From a virus, in the IMG/VR virus record IMGVR_UViG_3300006033_000079, positions 1 through 31,760 of that record: a stretch of 31,760 bases of DNA. One strand, 5' to 3'. Numbering within the stretch: position 1 is the stretch's first letter; each line of letters opens with the position of its first letter. Shown one piece after another: positions 22,570 through 29,192 of this stretch. The notes beneath the pieces were generated by a model that saw only the letters and a program-made list of their open reading frames with translations, searched no databases and had not been told where the DNA came from. The position numbers were made by a program, and so were the translations under genes.

Positions 22570-23832
22570 ATGATTCTTCTCGCAATGGACCGCGCGCCAA
22601 GTGTCCGCAGCTTCGATGCGGACGGCCGGCTGCACGTCGCGCGCAGCAATATCAGCAAGGCGAACGTCTGCCCGTACCTTGGCCGTGAGATACCGGGCTG
22701 GGAGACGCTCGGGCTTGACGGCGACTCAGTCTATCAGTTGCTGCGCGATCCGGAGGAACTGGCGCGCGCCGCCCCGACCTTCAATAATTTGCAGGTGCTT
22801 TCAGAGCATGTCCCGGTAACCAGCTGGGACGACGAAAGCCATATGGCGGAAATTACCGTCGGTTCGACCGGCACGGACGCGACGTTCGTTGACGGCTATT
22901 TGACCAACAGTCTGGTCGTCTGGGCGCGTCGTTCGATCGACGGGATCGAGCGCGACGAACAGCGTGAACTGTCGTCGGCTTATCGGTATCGGGCAGATAT
23001 GACGCCCGGCGAATATAATGGCGTTGCATATGACGGAATTATGCGCGATATTATCGGCAACCATGTGGCGCTTGTTTTTGAGGGTCGCGCGGGACCGGAC
23101 GTTCTAGTTGGAGACGAACAACCCATGGCCTTCAAGTCAAAACGGGCGCTGATGGTGGCGGGGAGCCTTAGCGGCCTTCTTCGTCCGCATCTTGCCGCAG
23201 ACGCCAAGCTCGATATTTCGGGCGCCCTCGCCGGTCTGACCGACCAGACGATCAAAAAGGACGGGGCCGTTAAGGCACTGGCCGATAAGGTCTTCGGTCT
23301 GGTCCAGCCGCAACTGGCCGCGGACGCCGCGCTGACCGTCGCTGACGTGACGATCGCGATTGATGCCGCTTCGGACATGCCGCTCGGCGAGGACGAAGAC
23401 CCCGACGTCGCGGAAGACGAAGACCCCGACGTTGCCGAGGATGAAGATCCGGACGTCGCGGAAGACGAAGACCCCGACGCCACGCCCGCCATGGACGCGG
23501 CGACCGTCAAAGCGCTGGTCGAAAAAGGCCGCAAGGCGGCACTCGCCGATGCCGCCGCGATCCGCACCGCCGAACGCGAAGTCACGCCCGTGACCGGCGA
23601 ACTGGCGGTTGCTTTCGACAGCGCCGCGGACGTCTATCAGGAAGGCCTGAAGGCGCTCGGCGTCGATCTGACCGGCTTGCCCCGTTCGTCGTTCGCCGCG
23701 ACCTTCCGCGCCGTCCACGCCAGCCGCTCGGCCGCTCCGAAGGTCGCGCAGGACGCGGCGACGGTCAGCACGGCTCGCGATAATTTCAACAAGCGGTTCC
23801 CCAATCGCGCGACGATCCTGAAAGGGGTTTAA
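22570..23832 (+). CDS. Prohead protease / scaffold, DUF2213-type
   Basis: A 420-residue protein. The first 200 residues match the DUF2213 family (RSFDADGRLHVARSNISKANVCPYLGREIP..., YRADMTPGEYNGVAYDGIMRDIIGNHVALV), thought to be capsid-maturation proteases encoded before the capsid genes; H at NHVAL and a preceding Ser are possible catalytic residues. Residues 274-305 are four EDEDPDVA units, an acidic linker. The helical C-terminal part (about 310-420) is scaffold-like. The ATG at 22570 follows AAAGG; ATG 22543 overlapping the tailspike stop is an alternative. Function is by family and position. Confidence 0.82.
   Translation: MILLAMDRAPSVRSFDADGRLHVARSNISKANVCPYLGREIPGWETLGLDGDSVYQLLRDPEELARAAPTFNNLQVLSEHVPVTSWDDESHMAEITVGSTGTDATFVDGYLTNSLVVWARRSIDGIERDEQRELSSAYRYRADMTPGEYNGVAYDGIMRDIIGNHVALVFEGRAGPDVLVGDEQPMAFKSKRALMVAGSLSGLLRPHLAADAKLDISGALAGLTDQTIKKDGAVKALADKVFGLVQPQLAADAALTVADVTIAIDAASDMPLGEDEDPDVAEDEDPDVAEDEDPDVAEDEDPDATPAMDAATVKALVEKGRKAALADAAAIRTAEREVTPVTGELAVAFDSAADVYQEGLKALGVDLTGLPRSSFAATFRAVHASRSAAPKVAQDAATVSTARDNFNKRFPNRATILKGV
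23389..23484 (+). repeat. Four tandem 24-base coding repeats (EDEDPDVA)
   Basis: Units at 23389-23412, 23413-23436, 23437-23460 and 23461-23484, nearly identical (consensus GARGACGAAGACCCCGACGT plus four bases), in the 22570 gene. The near identity suggests recent duplication. They encode a very acidic linker between the protease-like and scaffold-like parts. Confidence 0.9.
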
Positions 23833-23835
23833 GAC

Positions 23836-24582
23836 ATGCCGTTCCAGACCGAAGTTAACCGCTATCTCGCCCCTGGCGTAAAGGGTGGCTGGGCGTCGGC
23901 TAATCCGCACGCCTCGCTGCTCCAGTCGAACAATGGCGATCTGACCGAAACCGCCTCCCCGATCGCCGTTTGGATGGTCGGTGCGGCGGGGGTCATCGTC
24001 GGCCAGTTCGCTTTCGCGGACACCGTGACCGGCGAAGTGACGTCCTCGTCGCCCGGCGGCGCGCTGATGACCGACACGACCGCGGGAACGGTCCGTGTCG
24101 GCTTCGTGCAGCGCGATCAGTTCGCGCTCATCACGCCGTACATGGCCGGAACCGGCGTGACGCTGTTCGAAGGTCAGCCCGTGACGCTGCTCGCCGAGGG
24201 CGACGTCTGGGCCGAGTTCGCAGGCGGCGCGGCAATGGGTTCGTTCGTGTTTGCCAGCTATGCCGACGGGTCGGCTGTCGCAGGCGCCACGTCCACGCCA
24301 CCGACCACGACCTTCAGCGTCACGACTGCCAGCGGTTCACCGAACCTGACGGCGGTCGGTGCGGGCGCAGTCGCAGGCCAGCCGATTACCGGCACGGGCA
24401 TTCCCGCCGGGGCGCGCCTCATCTCGGTCGATACGGTTGCCGGTACGGCAGTCCTGTCGGCCAACGCCACCGCGACGGGCACCGTCACCGCAACCGCAAC
24501 CACGGCTGCACCCACTGGTTACCGCGCAGTCAGCGTGGCGGCCGCCGGCGATATTGCCAAAATCTCCGTTCAGGGGGCTTAA
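23836..24582 (+). CDS. Structural cement/decoration protein (Gp24-like)
   Basis: A 248-residue beta-rich protein lying between protease and major capsid protein. The start (MPFQTEVNRYLAPGVKGGWASANP) and the pattern F-A-F-A-D..., V-G-F-V-Q-R-D-Q-F-A-L-I-T, G-x-P-V-T-L-L-A-E-G-D-V-W are those of phage structural cement proteins that stabilise the capsid. A Gly/Thr/Ala-rich insertion (about 148-235, with PNLTAVGAGAVAGQPITGTGI) resembles an Ig- or beta-helix-like add-on. The gene starts four bases after the previous stop. Confidence 0.8.
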   Translation: MPFQTEVNRYLAPGVKGGWASANPHASLLQSNNGDLTETASPIAVWMVGAAGVIVGQFAFADTVTGEVTSSSPGGALMTDTTAGTVRVGFVQRDQFALITPYMAGTGVTLFEGQPVTLLAEGDVWAEFAGGAAMGSFVFASYADGSAVAGATSTPPTTTFSVTTASGSPNLTAVGAGAVAGQPITGTGIPAGARLISVDTVAGTAVLSANATATGTVTATATTAAPTGYRAVSVAAAGDIAKISVQGA

Positions 24583-24586
24583 TACA

Positions 24587-25615
24587 ATGCGTGATATTAC
24601 CGAACGGCGACTCCTGGCAGAAAATGGCGTCATCATGCTCGACACCGCAGTTTACGCGGCGGACGGCTGGGGCAGCGATTATAATCTGGCAATGGACGCC
24701 CAGCCGCAGCTGGTGACGGCGCTCAATCAGGGCATTCCGGCATTTCTCGCCCAGATCGTCGATCCGACGGTTATCGAGGCGGTCCTCGAGCCGATCCGTA
24801 TCGCCGACGTGGCGGGCGGCGAGGTCCAGAAGGGCGACTGGCTCACGCAGTCGATGCTGATGCCGCTCGCCGAATCGACCGGCCACGTCGTCACCTATGG
24901 TGATTACGACATGGGCGGCACGGTCGACTTCAACGTCGAATGGGTGTCGCGCCAGCCGTGGCACTTCCAGACGATCAAACGGACGGGCGAAAAGCAGATC
25001 GGCCATTGGGGCCTTGCGGCGATCGACGCGAACGCCCGCATGGACCGTAGCGTCGTCCAGACGTTCAACCGCATCCGCAACCGCTCCTATGCGTACGGCG
25101 TGCTCGGCCTGCAGAACTATGGGATCCTCAACGACCCGTCGCTCTCGACGCCGATCGTTCCGAACACCAAGGCGGGCGGCGGCACGTCGTGGGCCAATGC
25201 GACGGCCATCGAAATTTATAACGATGTGCTGAAGCTGTTCACGGCGCTGCAAGTCCAGATGGGCGGCAACATCACGCGGAGCGATCCGCTGGTACTCGCC
25301 CTGTCGCCGGCCAAGGAAGCGGCCCTGTCGAACGTGTCGCCGTTCAACGTGCCCACCCGCCAGACCCTTATGGAAAACTTCCCCGGCCTGCGGATCGAGC
25401 CGGTCCCCGAGTACGACACGGCTGCGGGCGAGATCATGCAGCTGATGGTCCCGCAGTACGAAGGCGAGCAGACCGTCTGGACCGCGTTTACCGAAAAGAT
25501 GCGCGCCCATCCGGTCGTGCAGGAACTGTCGGCCTGGTCGCAGAAGTTCTCGGGCGGCACGTGGGGGGCGATCATCCGTCGCCCGATCGCCGTCGCGCAG
25601 ATGCTCGGCATCTAA
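24587..25615 (+). CDS. Major capsid protein (DUF2184-type)
   Basis: A 342-residue HK97-fold capsid protein of the DUF2184 group: N-terminal LDTAVYAADGWGSDYNLAMDAQPQLVTALNQGIPAFLAQIVDP, then K-G-D-W-L-T-Q-S-M..., R-T-G-E-K-Q-I-G-H-W-G-L, Y-G-V-L-G-L-Q-N-Y-G-I-L-N-D-P (about 161-178), and the C-terminal W-G-A-I-I-R-R-P-I-A-V-A-Q-M-L-G-I. The major head protein forms the hexamers and pentamers of the shell. Its place after protease and cement proteins is the standard order. The start is ATG 24587, four bases past the previous stop; the ribosome site is weak. A stem-loop follows at 25650. Confidence 0.92.
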   Translation: MRDITERRLLAENGVIMLDTAVYAADGWGSDYNLAMDAQPQLVTALNQGIPAFLAQIVDPTVIEAVLEPIRIADVAGGEVQKGDWLTQSMLMPLAESTGHVVTYGDYDMGGTVDFNVEWVSRQPWHFQTIKRTGEKQIGHWGLAAIDANARMDRSVVQTFNRIRNRSYAYGVLGLQNYGILNDPSLSTPIVPNTKAGGGTSWANATAIEIYNDVLKLFTALQVQMGGNITRSDPLVLALSPAKEAALSNVSPFNVPTRQTLMENFPGLRIEPVPEYDTAAGEIMQLMVPQYEGEQTVWTAFTEKMRAHPVVQELSAWSQKFSGGTWGAIIRRPIAVAQMLGI

Positions 25616-25649
25616 TTTATTGGGCGGGCGTTAATCCTGTATCCCAATA

Positions 25650-25683
25650 GCCCCGACGGTGTTTTTCCTCTCGCCGTCGGGGC
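25650..25683 (+). terminator. Stem-loop after the major capsid gene
   Basis: GCCCCGACGG (25650-25659) and CCGTCGGGGC (25674-25683) form a perfect 10-bp stem with a 14-base loop that contains TTTTT. No T-tract follows the stem, so a classical terminator is doubtful; it may stabilise or partly terminate the abundant capsid transcript. Confidence 0.4.
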
Positions 25684-25707
25684 GTTGATGAACCAGGAGA
25701 GTAACCA

Positions 25708-26118
25708 ATGTCTTTTTATGCTTGCAAACTTCCGTCGGGGCTCAAGGTCGAGCACGGCGGCCAGACTATCATTCTGCACGGCGCCAACATCGGCGAGGAA
25801 CTGGACAACCCCAGCAAGAACGGTTCGCCCCGTGAAAACCGCCAGCGCGTCTATGGTTTCGGCCTGACCGAACTGTCGAACTCGCAGACCGAAGCGTTCG
25901 AAGCGTGGCGCAAGGAAGTCACCACGCACAACGGCGAAAAGATCCGCGGCGGTTTCATCGCCTTCGAAAACGGATCGATCCTCGGCCCGTTCAAGTCGCG
26001 CGCCGATGCCGAGAAGGAATGCGCCGCAGTCAGTTCGATTGTGCAGACCGGGACCGAGGGCGTGGATCCCGAGGTCGAAGCGAAGAAAAAGGGCGGCGTT
26101 AAGACCCGCGAGGATTAA
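25708..26118 (+). CDS. Phage head-region protein of unknown function
   Basis: A 136-residue protein with AGGAGA before ATG 25708. Its first part (MSFYACKLPSGLKVEHGGQTIILHGANIGEELDN) is beta-rich and its C-terminus basic (AKKKGGVKTRED). The middle, KEVTTHNGEKIRGGFIAFENGSILGPFKS, resembles a conserved phage protein encoded between capsid and connector genes. Role unknown; head completion is possible. Confidence 0.75.
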   Translation: MSFYACKLPSGLKVEHGGQTIILHGANIGEELDNPSKNGSPRENRQRVYGFGLTELSNSQTEAFEAWRKEVTTHNGEKIRGGFIAFENGSILGPFKSRADAEKECAAVSSIVQTGTEGVDPEVEAKKKGGVKTRED

Positions 26119-26129
26119 GGGAAACAGAC

Positions 26130-26324
26130 ATGACCACCAAAGTAACTGTCGACGCCCATGCCGGCTGGCCGGTGGAAGTCACTCTCCGTCACGGCGAGCC
26201 CGACTATCCGAAGAGCGCCGTGATCGAAGTCGTCGAGCCGAACACGACTCGCGATTTTTACATTCACAGCGGACTTGAAATTCTCGGGGTTCGCGAAATG
26301 AAGCGGCCAGCGGCTGCGGATTAA
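26130..26324 (+). CDS. Small phage protein of unknown function
   Basis: A 64-residue, beta-rich protein (MTTKVTVDAHAGWPVEVTLRH... NTTRDFYIHSGLEILGVREM). Such small sandwiches are common just before DUF4054 connector genes. It has its own ribosome site (GGGAAA before ATG 26130). No further assignment. Confidence 0.7.
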   Translation: MTTKVTVDAHAGWPVEVTLRHGEPDYPKSAVIEVVEPNTTRDFYIHSGLEILGVREMKRPAAAD

Positions 26325-26335
26325 GGGAAACGGAC

Positions 26336-26788
26336 ATGGCGGTCGCCGTATTTGACTATGCGAAATGGACCGCCATGTTCCCCTATATGGCCGCGGTTCC
26401 CGAGCCCGTAACGGCGGGATTTTTCACCGTTGCCGAGTTGCTGTTCGCGAACGATGATTGCAGCCCGATCGCCGATACCGACAAGCGACTCGTTTTCCTG
26501 AATTACATCGTTGCCCATCTTGCGCGACTCGCCGGGTATCCGTCGTCTGGCGGCGGCTCGACCGGTCCGGACGGCATGGTCGGCCGCATATCGAGCGCGA
26601 CCGAAGGCACGGTCAGCATCGATTCGGATTATGGCGCGGTTCGCGAGTCGCAAGCCTGGTGGATCCAGACGCCCGAGGGCGCGACATTCTGGCAGTTGAC
26701 GCGGCCTTTCCGCACCGCCCGCTATATCGCCCCGGCGCCTCGCTATTTCGGACCGGCTCGTCGCGGGTTCGGCATATGGCCACGATAA
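26336..26788 (+). CDS. Head-tail connector, DUF4054-type
   Basis: A 150-residue helical connector. Typical DUF4054 features are F-D-Y-A-K-W-T-A-M-F-P near the N-terminus, a helix ending N-Y-I-V-A-H-L-A-R-L (about 55-65), the G-R-I-S-S-A-T-E-G-T-V-S-I loop (about 82-95) and the W-x-x-T-P-x-G-x-x-F-W-Q-L segment. Family members form the head-completion ring under the portal. The gene overlaps the next by 13 bases (next start at 26776). Confidence 0.85.
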   Translation: MAVAVFDYAKWTAMFPYMAAVPEPVTAGFFTVAELLFANDDCSPIADTDKRLVFLNYIVAHLARLAGYPSSGGGSTGPDGMVGRISSATEGTVSIDSDYGAVRESQAWWIQTPEGATFWQLTRPFRTARYIAPAPRYFGPARRGFGIWPR

Positions 26789-27321
26789 CGCTGACCGGTG
26801 GCGAAAAGCTCGAGCGACGACTCGCCGCACTATCCCAATCGATCGCGAAAGGCGGCAAGCTCCGAGTCGGCTTCCTCGAGGGATCGACCTATCCGGACGG
26901 CACGCCCGTCGCGATGGTCGCGGCAACGCAAAATTTCGGCGCGCCCGGCGCAGGCATTCCGCCCCGCCCGTTCTTTAATAAATTCATCGCCGATAATGTG
27001 GACGAGTGGGGCGCGCAGCTTTCGCGGTTGCTTCAGGGCTCGAATTTCGACGTCGAAAAGTCGCTGAACATCATGGGCATGGGGATGGTCGGCCAGTTGC
27101 AGACCGCCATTATCGAGACGAACGACCCGCCGCTGTCGGACGTAACGTTGCTGCTCCGCTCGCGCTTCCCGACTGGCGATTACGAGGCGGCCGACGTATG
27201 GCAGGCCTTTGCGGACGTGGCGGCCGGCGAGACTGCGAGCGGCGGCAGTAGCAAGCCGCTCGTCTGGTCCGGCACGATGTTGAACGCGGTCGATTATGAA
27301 GTGGTGACAGACGATGGTTAA
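26776..27321 (+). CDS. Neck / tail-completion protein (HK97 gp10-like group)
   Basis: A 181-residue protein with the hallmark pattern K-L-R-V-G-F-L-E-G-S-T-Y-P-D-G-T-P-V-A (about 28-46), then Q-N-F-G-A-P...I-P-P-R-P-F-F (about 54-72). This pattern is found in phage virion-morphogenesis and tail-completion proteins that sit between connector and tail terminator genes, as here. The C-terminal half is helical and Gly/Ser-rich. Exact position in the neck is inferred. Confidence 0.78.
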   Translation: MATITLTGGEKLERRLAALSQSIAKGGKLRVGFLEGSTYPDGTPVAMVAATQNFGAPGAGIPPRPFFNKFIADNVDEWGAQLSRLLQGSNFDVEKSLNIMGMGMVGQLQTAIIETNDPPLSDVTLLLRSRFPTGDYEAADVWQAFADVAAGETASGGSSKPLVWSGTMLNAVDYEVVTDDG

Positions 27322-27697
27322 CTTGCGTTCCAGGGCAAACGTGCTGACCAGCCGGATCAATCCGAACTTGTCGATCGGCTATCGCCGCTATGCGGGCATT
27401 GCCGTCGGCGCCGACGGTACACAGACCCCGCAATACGACCCGCAGACGCCCGTCGTCGCGCAGGTCCAGTCGCTCGGCAAAAAAGAGGTCGACCATCTGT
27501 CATCGCTGCGGATCTCAAATTGCGAGCGAATGGTTTATGTGAACTTCCAGCTTCAGGCGACCGACCGAGTCGCGCAGACCGGCGGCGATCTGGTCGTGTT
27601 CGAAGGCGCGGTCTGGCAGGTCGAAGCGATTCTCGAGGGATGGAGTACGGCGGGCTGGTCGCGCGGGGCTGTCAGTAAGCAGATGGACGCTCCTTAG
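27314..27697 (+). CDS. Neck/collar-type phage protein
   Basis: A 127-residue beta-rich protein overlapping the previous gene by 8 bases. Sequence features (LSIGYRRYAGIAVGADGTQTPQYDP, then R-M-V-Y-V-N-F-Q-L-Q-A and GDLVVFEGAVWQVEAILEGWS) suggest a small barrel such as those in phage head-tail joining proteins. It is the last rightward gene before the leftward cassette, ending four bases inside it. Assignment rests on position. Confidence 0.65.
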   Translation: MVNLRSRANVLTSRINPNLSIGYRRYAGIAVGADGTQTPQYDPQTPVVAQVQSLGKKEVDHLSSLRISNCERMVYVNFQLQATDRVAQTGGDLVVFEGAVWQVEAILEGWSTAGWSRGAVSKQMDAP

Positions 27698-28161
27698 CCG
27701 CTGCGGATATCCCAAAGCACCCGTTCGACCCCGCCGTTCCCGACGGCATCGCGCATTGCTCGCTTTTCTGGATCTCCCGTACTTTCGGCCCAGCTTTTTC
27801 GAGCAGCCCTGCTAGCTACTTGCCGCCAGCCAACCGCCCGTAGGGACGCCCCGGTTTCGTCGGCTTGCGTGTACGTCAAGCAACGTCGATAGCCCATCGC
27901 CTTAGCGGCCCGCCAGATCGCGCCGTAAAGCATCGAATTGGCGTTCATTGTGCCGTCCGTGCAGGTTCGGTTTACCTCGAGCGTCAGACCGTCATCAAAA
28001 TGACGAGCGATCGGACGGCCTGCGCAAGCGACACCGACCAGCGTTTCGCCGTCGTATATAGCCACGCTAAACTTGTGACCGCGCGGCGGCTTGTTATGGC
28101 GGTGATGGTCGGCAATGAACGCGCAGGCGGCGCGAAGCGTGATGGGCCGAATCTCTAGCAC
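27694..28161 (-). CDS. GNAT-like acetyltransferase, XF1762-type
   Basis: A 155-residue leftward protein of the XF1762 group, related to GNAT acetyltransferases. Conserved blocks: L-R-A-A-C-A-F-I-A-D-H-H-R-H-N-K-P-P-R-G-H-K-F (about 9-31), G-V-A-C-A-G-R-P-I-A-R-H-F-D-D-G (about 43-58), L-E-V-N-R-T-C-T-D-G-T, N-S-M-L-Y-G-A-I-W-R-A-A-K-A-M-G-Y-R-R (about 74-93) and G-A-S-L-R-A-V-G-W-R. These are common as accessory genes in phages. It overlaps the C2H2 gene by 7 bases (start 28161). The acetyl-acceptor is unknown; modifying a host or defence protein is only speculation. Confidence 0.82.
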   Translation of the reverse strand: MLEIRPITLRAACAFIADHHRHNKPPRGHKFSVAIYDGETLVGVACAGRPIARHFDDGLTLEVNRTCTDGTMNANSMLYGAIWRAAKAMGYRRCLTYTQADETGASLRAVGWRQVASRAARKSWAESTGDPEKRAMRDAVGNGGVERVLWDIRSG

Positions 28162-28319
28162 GGCTTATCGCTCTTAGTTACGGGACGTCGTCTAGCAGCA
28201 CGCGCCGACCGCTGGCGCTCCCGGTCCGCCTCGTGACGGACAATATGATTGGTTGCGAGCGATAACGTATTGCTCGAATAGCGACAGCCTTTGACCGTGC
28301 AGCGGTATTTATCGAACAT
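28155..28319 (-). CDS. C2H2 zinc-finger-like protein
   Basis: A 54-residue leftward protein. Residues about 5-29 have a C2H2 finger pattern: Y-R-C-x4-C, then 12 residues and H-x3-H (C7, C12, H25, H29; the C7-C12 spacing is C-x4-C). The remainder is strongly basic (ERQRSARAARRRPVTKSDK). The start chosen is ATG 28319, 4 bases after GGGGGA and overlapping the previous TGA. A longer reading upstream is possible but has no ribosome site. It may bind DNA or RNA; C2H2 fingers are known in alphaproteobacterial Ros/MucR proteins. Function is inferred from the motif only. Confidence 0.7.
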   Translation of the reverse strand: MFDKYRCTVKGCRYSSNTLSLATNHIVRHEADRERQRSARAARRRPVTKSDKPC

Positions 28320-28561
28320 CAATCCCCCAAAGCGGCCAGAACCGCAGCACCATATGTCGTAAGACCGAAAGTCCGCCATCCTTCCGAACTACGGGGCCCT
28401 TCGCACGTCAAAGGTGGGCGGGTCTTGGTGCCAGAAAGCAACCTGACCGCGGTAGGCTCCCCGCAACCGAGAAACCTCCATTCTTCACGACAAAGTGACC
28501 GAAGGGTCGATTGTTGCCCCCGAGTGAGTAGGACGGCGGTTTCAGCGGGAGTTCGGAACAT
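28319..28561 (-). CDS. Small basic protein of unknown function
   Basis: An 80-residue leftward protein, first of the cassette. ATG 28561 is preceded by AGGAGA with 7-base spacing, a strong ribosome site. The helical N-terminus (ETAVLLTRGQQSTLRSLCREEW) and the C-terminal R-T-F-G-L-T-T-Y-G-A-A-V-L-A-A-L suggest a winged-helix-like fold: the latter resembles the end helix of small phage HTH proteins (L-T-x-x-G-x-x-x-L). DNA binding is therefore possible. The stop overlaps the C2H2 start. Confidence 0.65.
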   Translation of the reverse strand: MFRTPAETAVLLTRGQQSTLRSLCREEWRFLGCGEPTAVRLLSGTKTRPPLTCEGPRSSEGWRTFGLTTYGAAVLAALGD

Positions 28562-28593
28562 AGAGCGTCTCCTAAAGGCGTTTCGTTGCGGCC

Positions 28594-28621
28594 ACCTTAC
28601 GCATATTGACCGTCCCGTCAA
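28594..28621 (-). promoter_or_regulatory. Leftward promoter of the three-gene cassette
   Basis: On the minus strand TTGACG (28621-28616), 16-base spacer, TAAGGT (28599-28594). The -35 is the right half of ATTGAC-CGTCCC-GTCAAT (28605-28622). It faces the gene starting at 28561. The same palindrome supplies the -35 of the rightward promoter, so the two are controlled together. Confidence 0.6.
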
Positions 28622-28634
28622 TACCTATTTTTAC
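28606..28634 (+). promoter_or_regulatory. Rightward promoter for the tail operon
   Basis: TTGACC (28606-28611), then 17 bases and TTTTAC (28629-28634), or 15 bases and TATTTT (28627-28632). The -10 is less clear than in the other promoters, but the palindrome ATTGAC-CGTCCC-GTCAAT (28605-28622) is perfect. It would transcribe the genes from 28661 on. Confidence 0.5.
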
Positions 28635-28660
28635 CCCGCGTCTTGTCGTATGCTCGCGAT

Positions 28661-29191
28661 ATGCCCGCAACGATCGACCTTACCGAGCAAGCCGTTTTTA
28701 TCGGCCTGCGCGCGTTCGTTCTCGACGTGCTGCCGGTCGGCCCGACCAACGTCGTCAAGGGCCAAGCGAACCGCGTGCCGATGCCGGTCGGGCCGGACTT
28801 CGTGGTCTTGACGCCGACGGGCCGCGCGCGCCTCGCCACCAACGCCCGAACCTACGTCCCGTCCGACGACCCGGCGCCCGCAGACGGCACGCGCCTGACG
28901 CAACAGCAAACCCGGCTCGACGTGCAGATCGACGTGTACGGGCCGGCGGCGGCCGAAAACGTGCAGATTGTCAGCACGTTGCTTCGCGATGCCTACGGCT
29001 GCGATTATCTAAGGCCCCATCTGGTCCAGCCGCTCTATCTGGGCGACCCTCGGCAATTGCCGCTCGTCACGGGCGAACAGCAATACTTGGCGCGGTGGAT
29101 GCTCGGCGCGACCTTGCAATTCAATCCTACGGTATCGACAAGCCAACAGTTTGCCGATATTGTGGACGTCACTCTCGTGGAGGCGGATTAA
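28661..29191 (+). CDS. Tail terminator / neck protein (LIC_12616-like)
   Basis: A 176-residue protein. The start chosen is ATG 28661. The typical pattern (LRAFVLDVLPVGPTNVVKGQANRVPMPVGPDFVVLTP, RLDVQIDVYGPAAAENVQIVSTLLRDAYGCDYL) is that of phage neck-terminator proteins encoded just before a DUF3383 sheath. Such proteins close the end of the tail tube for head joining. The family assignment is fairly clear from the pattern. Confidence 0.8.
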   Translation: MPATIDLTEQAVFIGLRAFVLDVLPVGPTNVVKGQANRVPMPVGPDFVVLTPTGRARLATNARTYVPSDDPAPADGTRLTQQQTRLDVQIDVYGPAAAENVQIVSTLLRDAYGCDYLRPHLVQPLYLGDPRQLPLVTGEQQYLARWMLGATLQFNPTVSTSQQFADIVDVTLVEAD

Positions 29192-29192
29192 A

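Noticed and set aside
23389-23484. CRISPR-like array
   Set aside because: The 24-base repeats are directly adjacent without spacers and encode a regular acidic peptide.
25650-25683. Classical rho-independent terminator after the capsid gene
   Set aside because: The stem is perfect but the T-run is in the loop and none follows it, so it is kept only as a stem-loop with low confidence.
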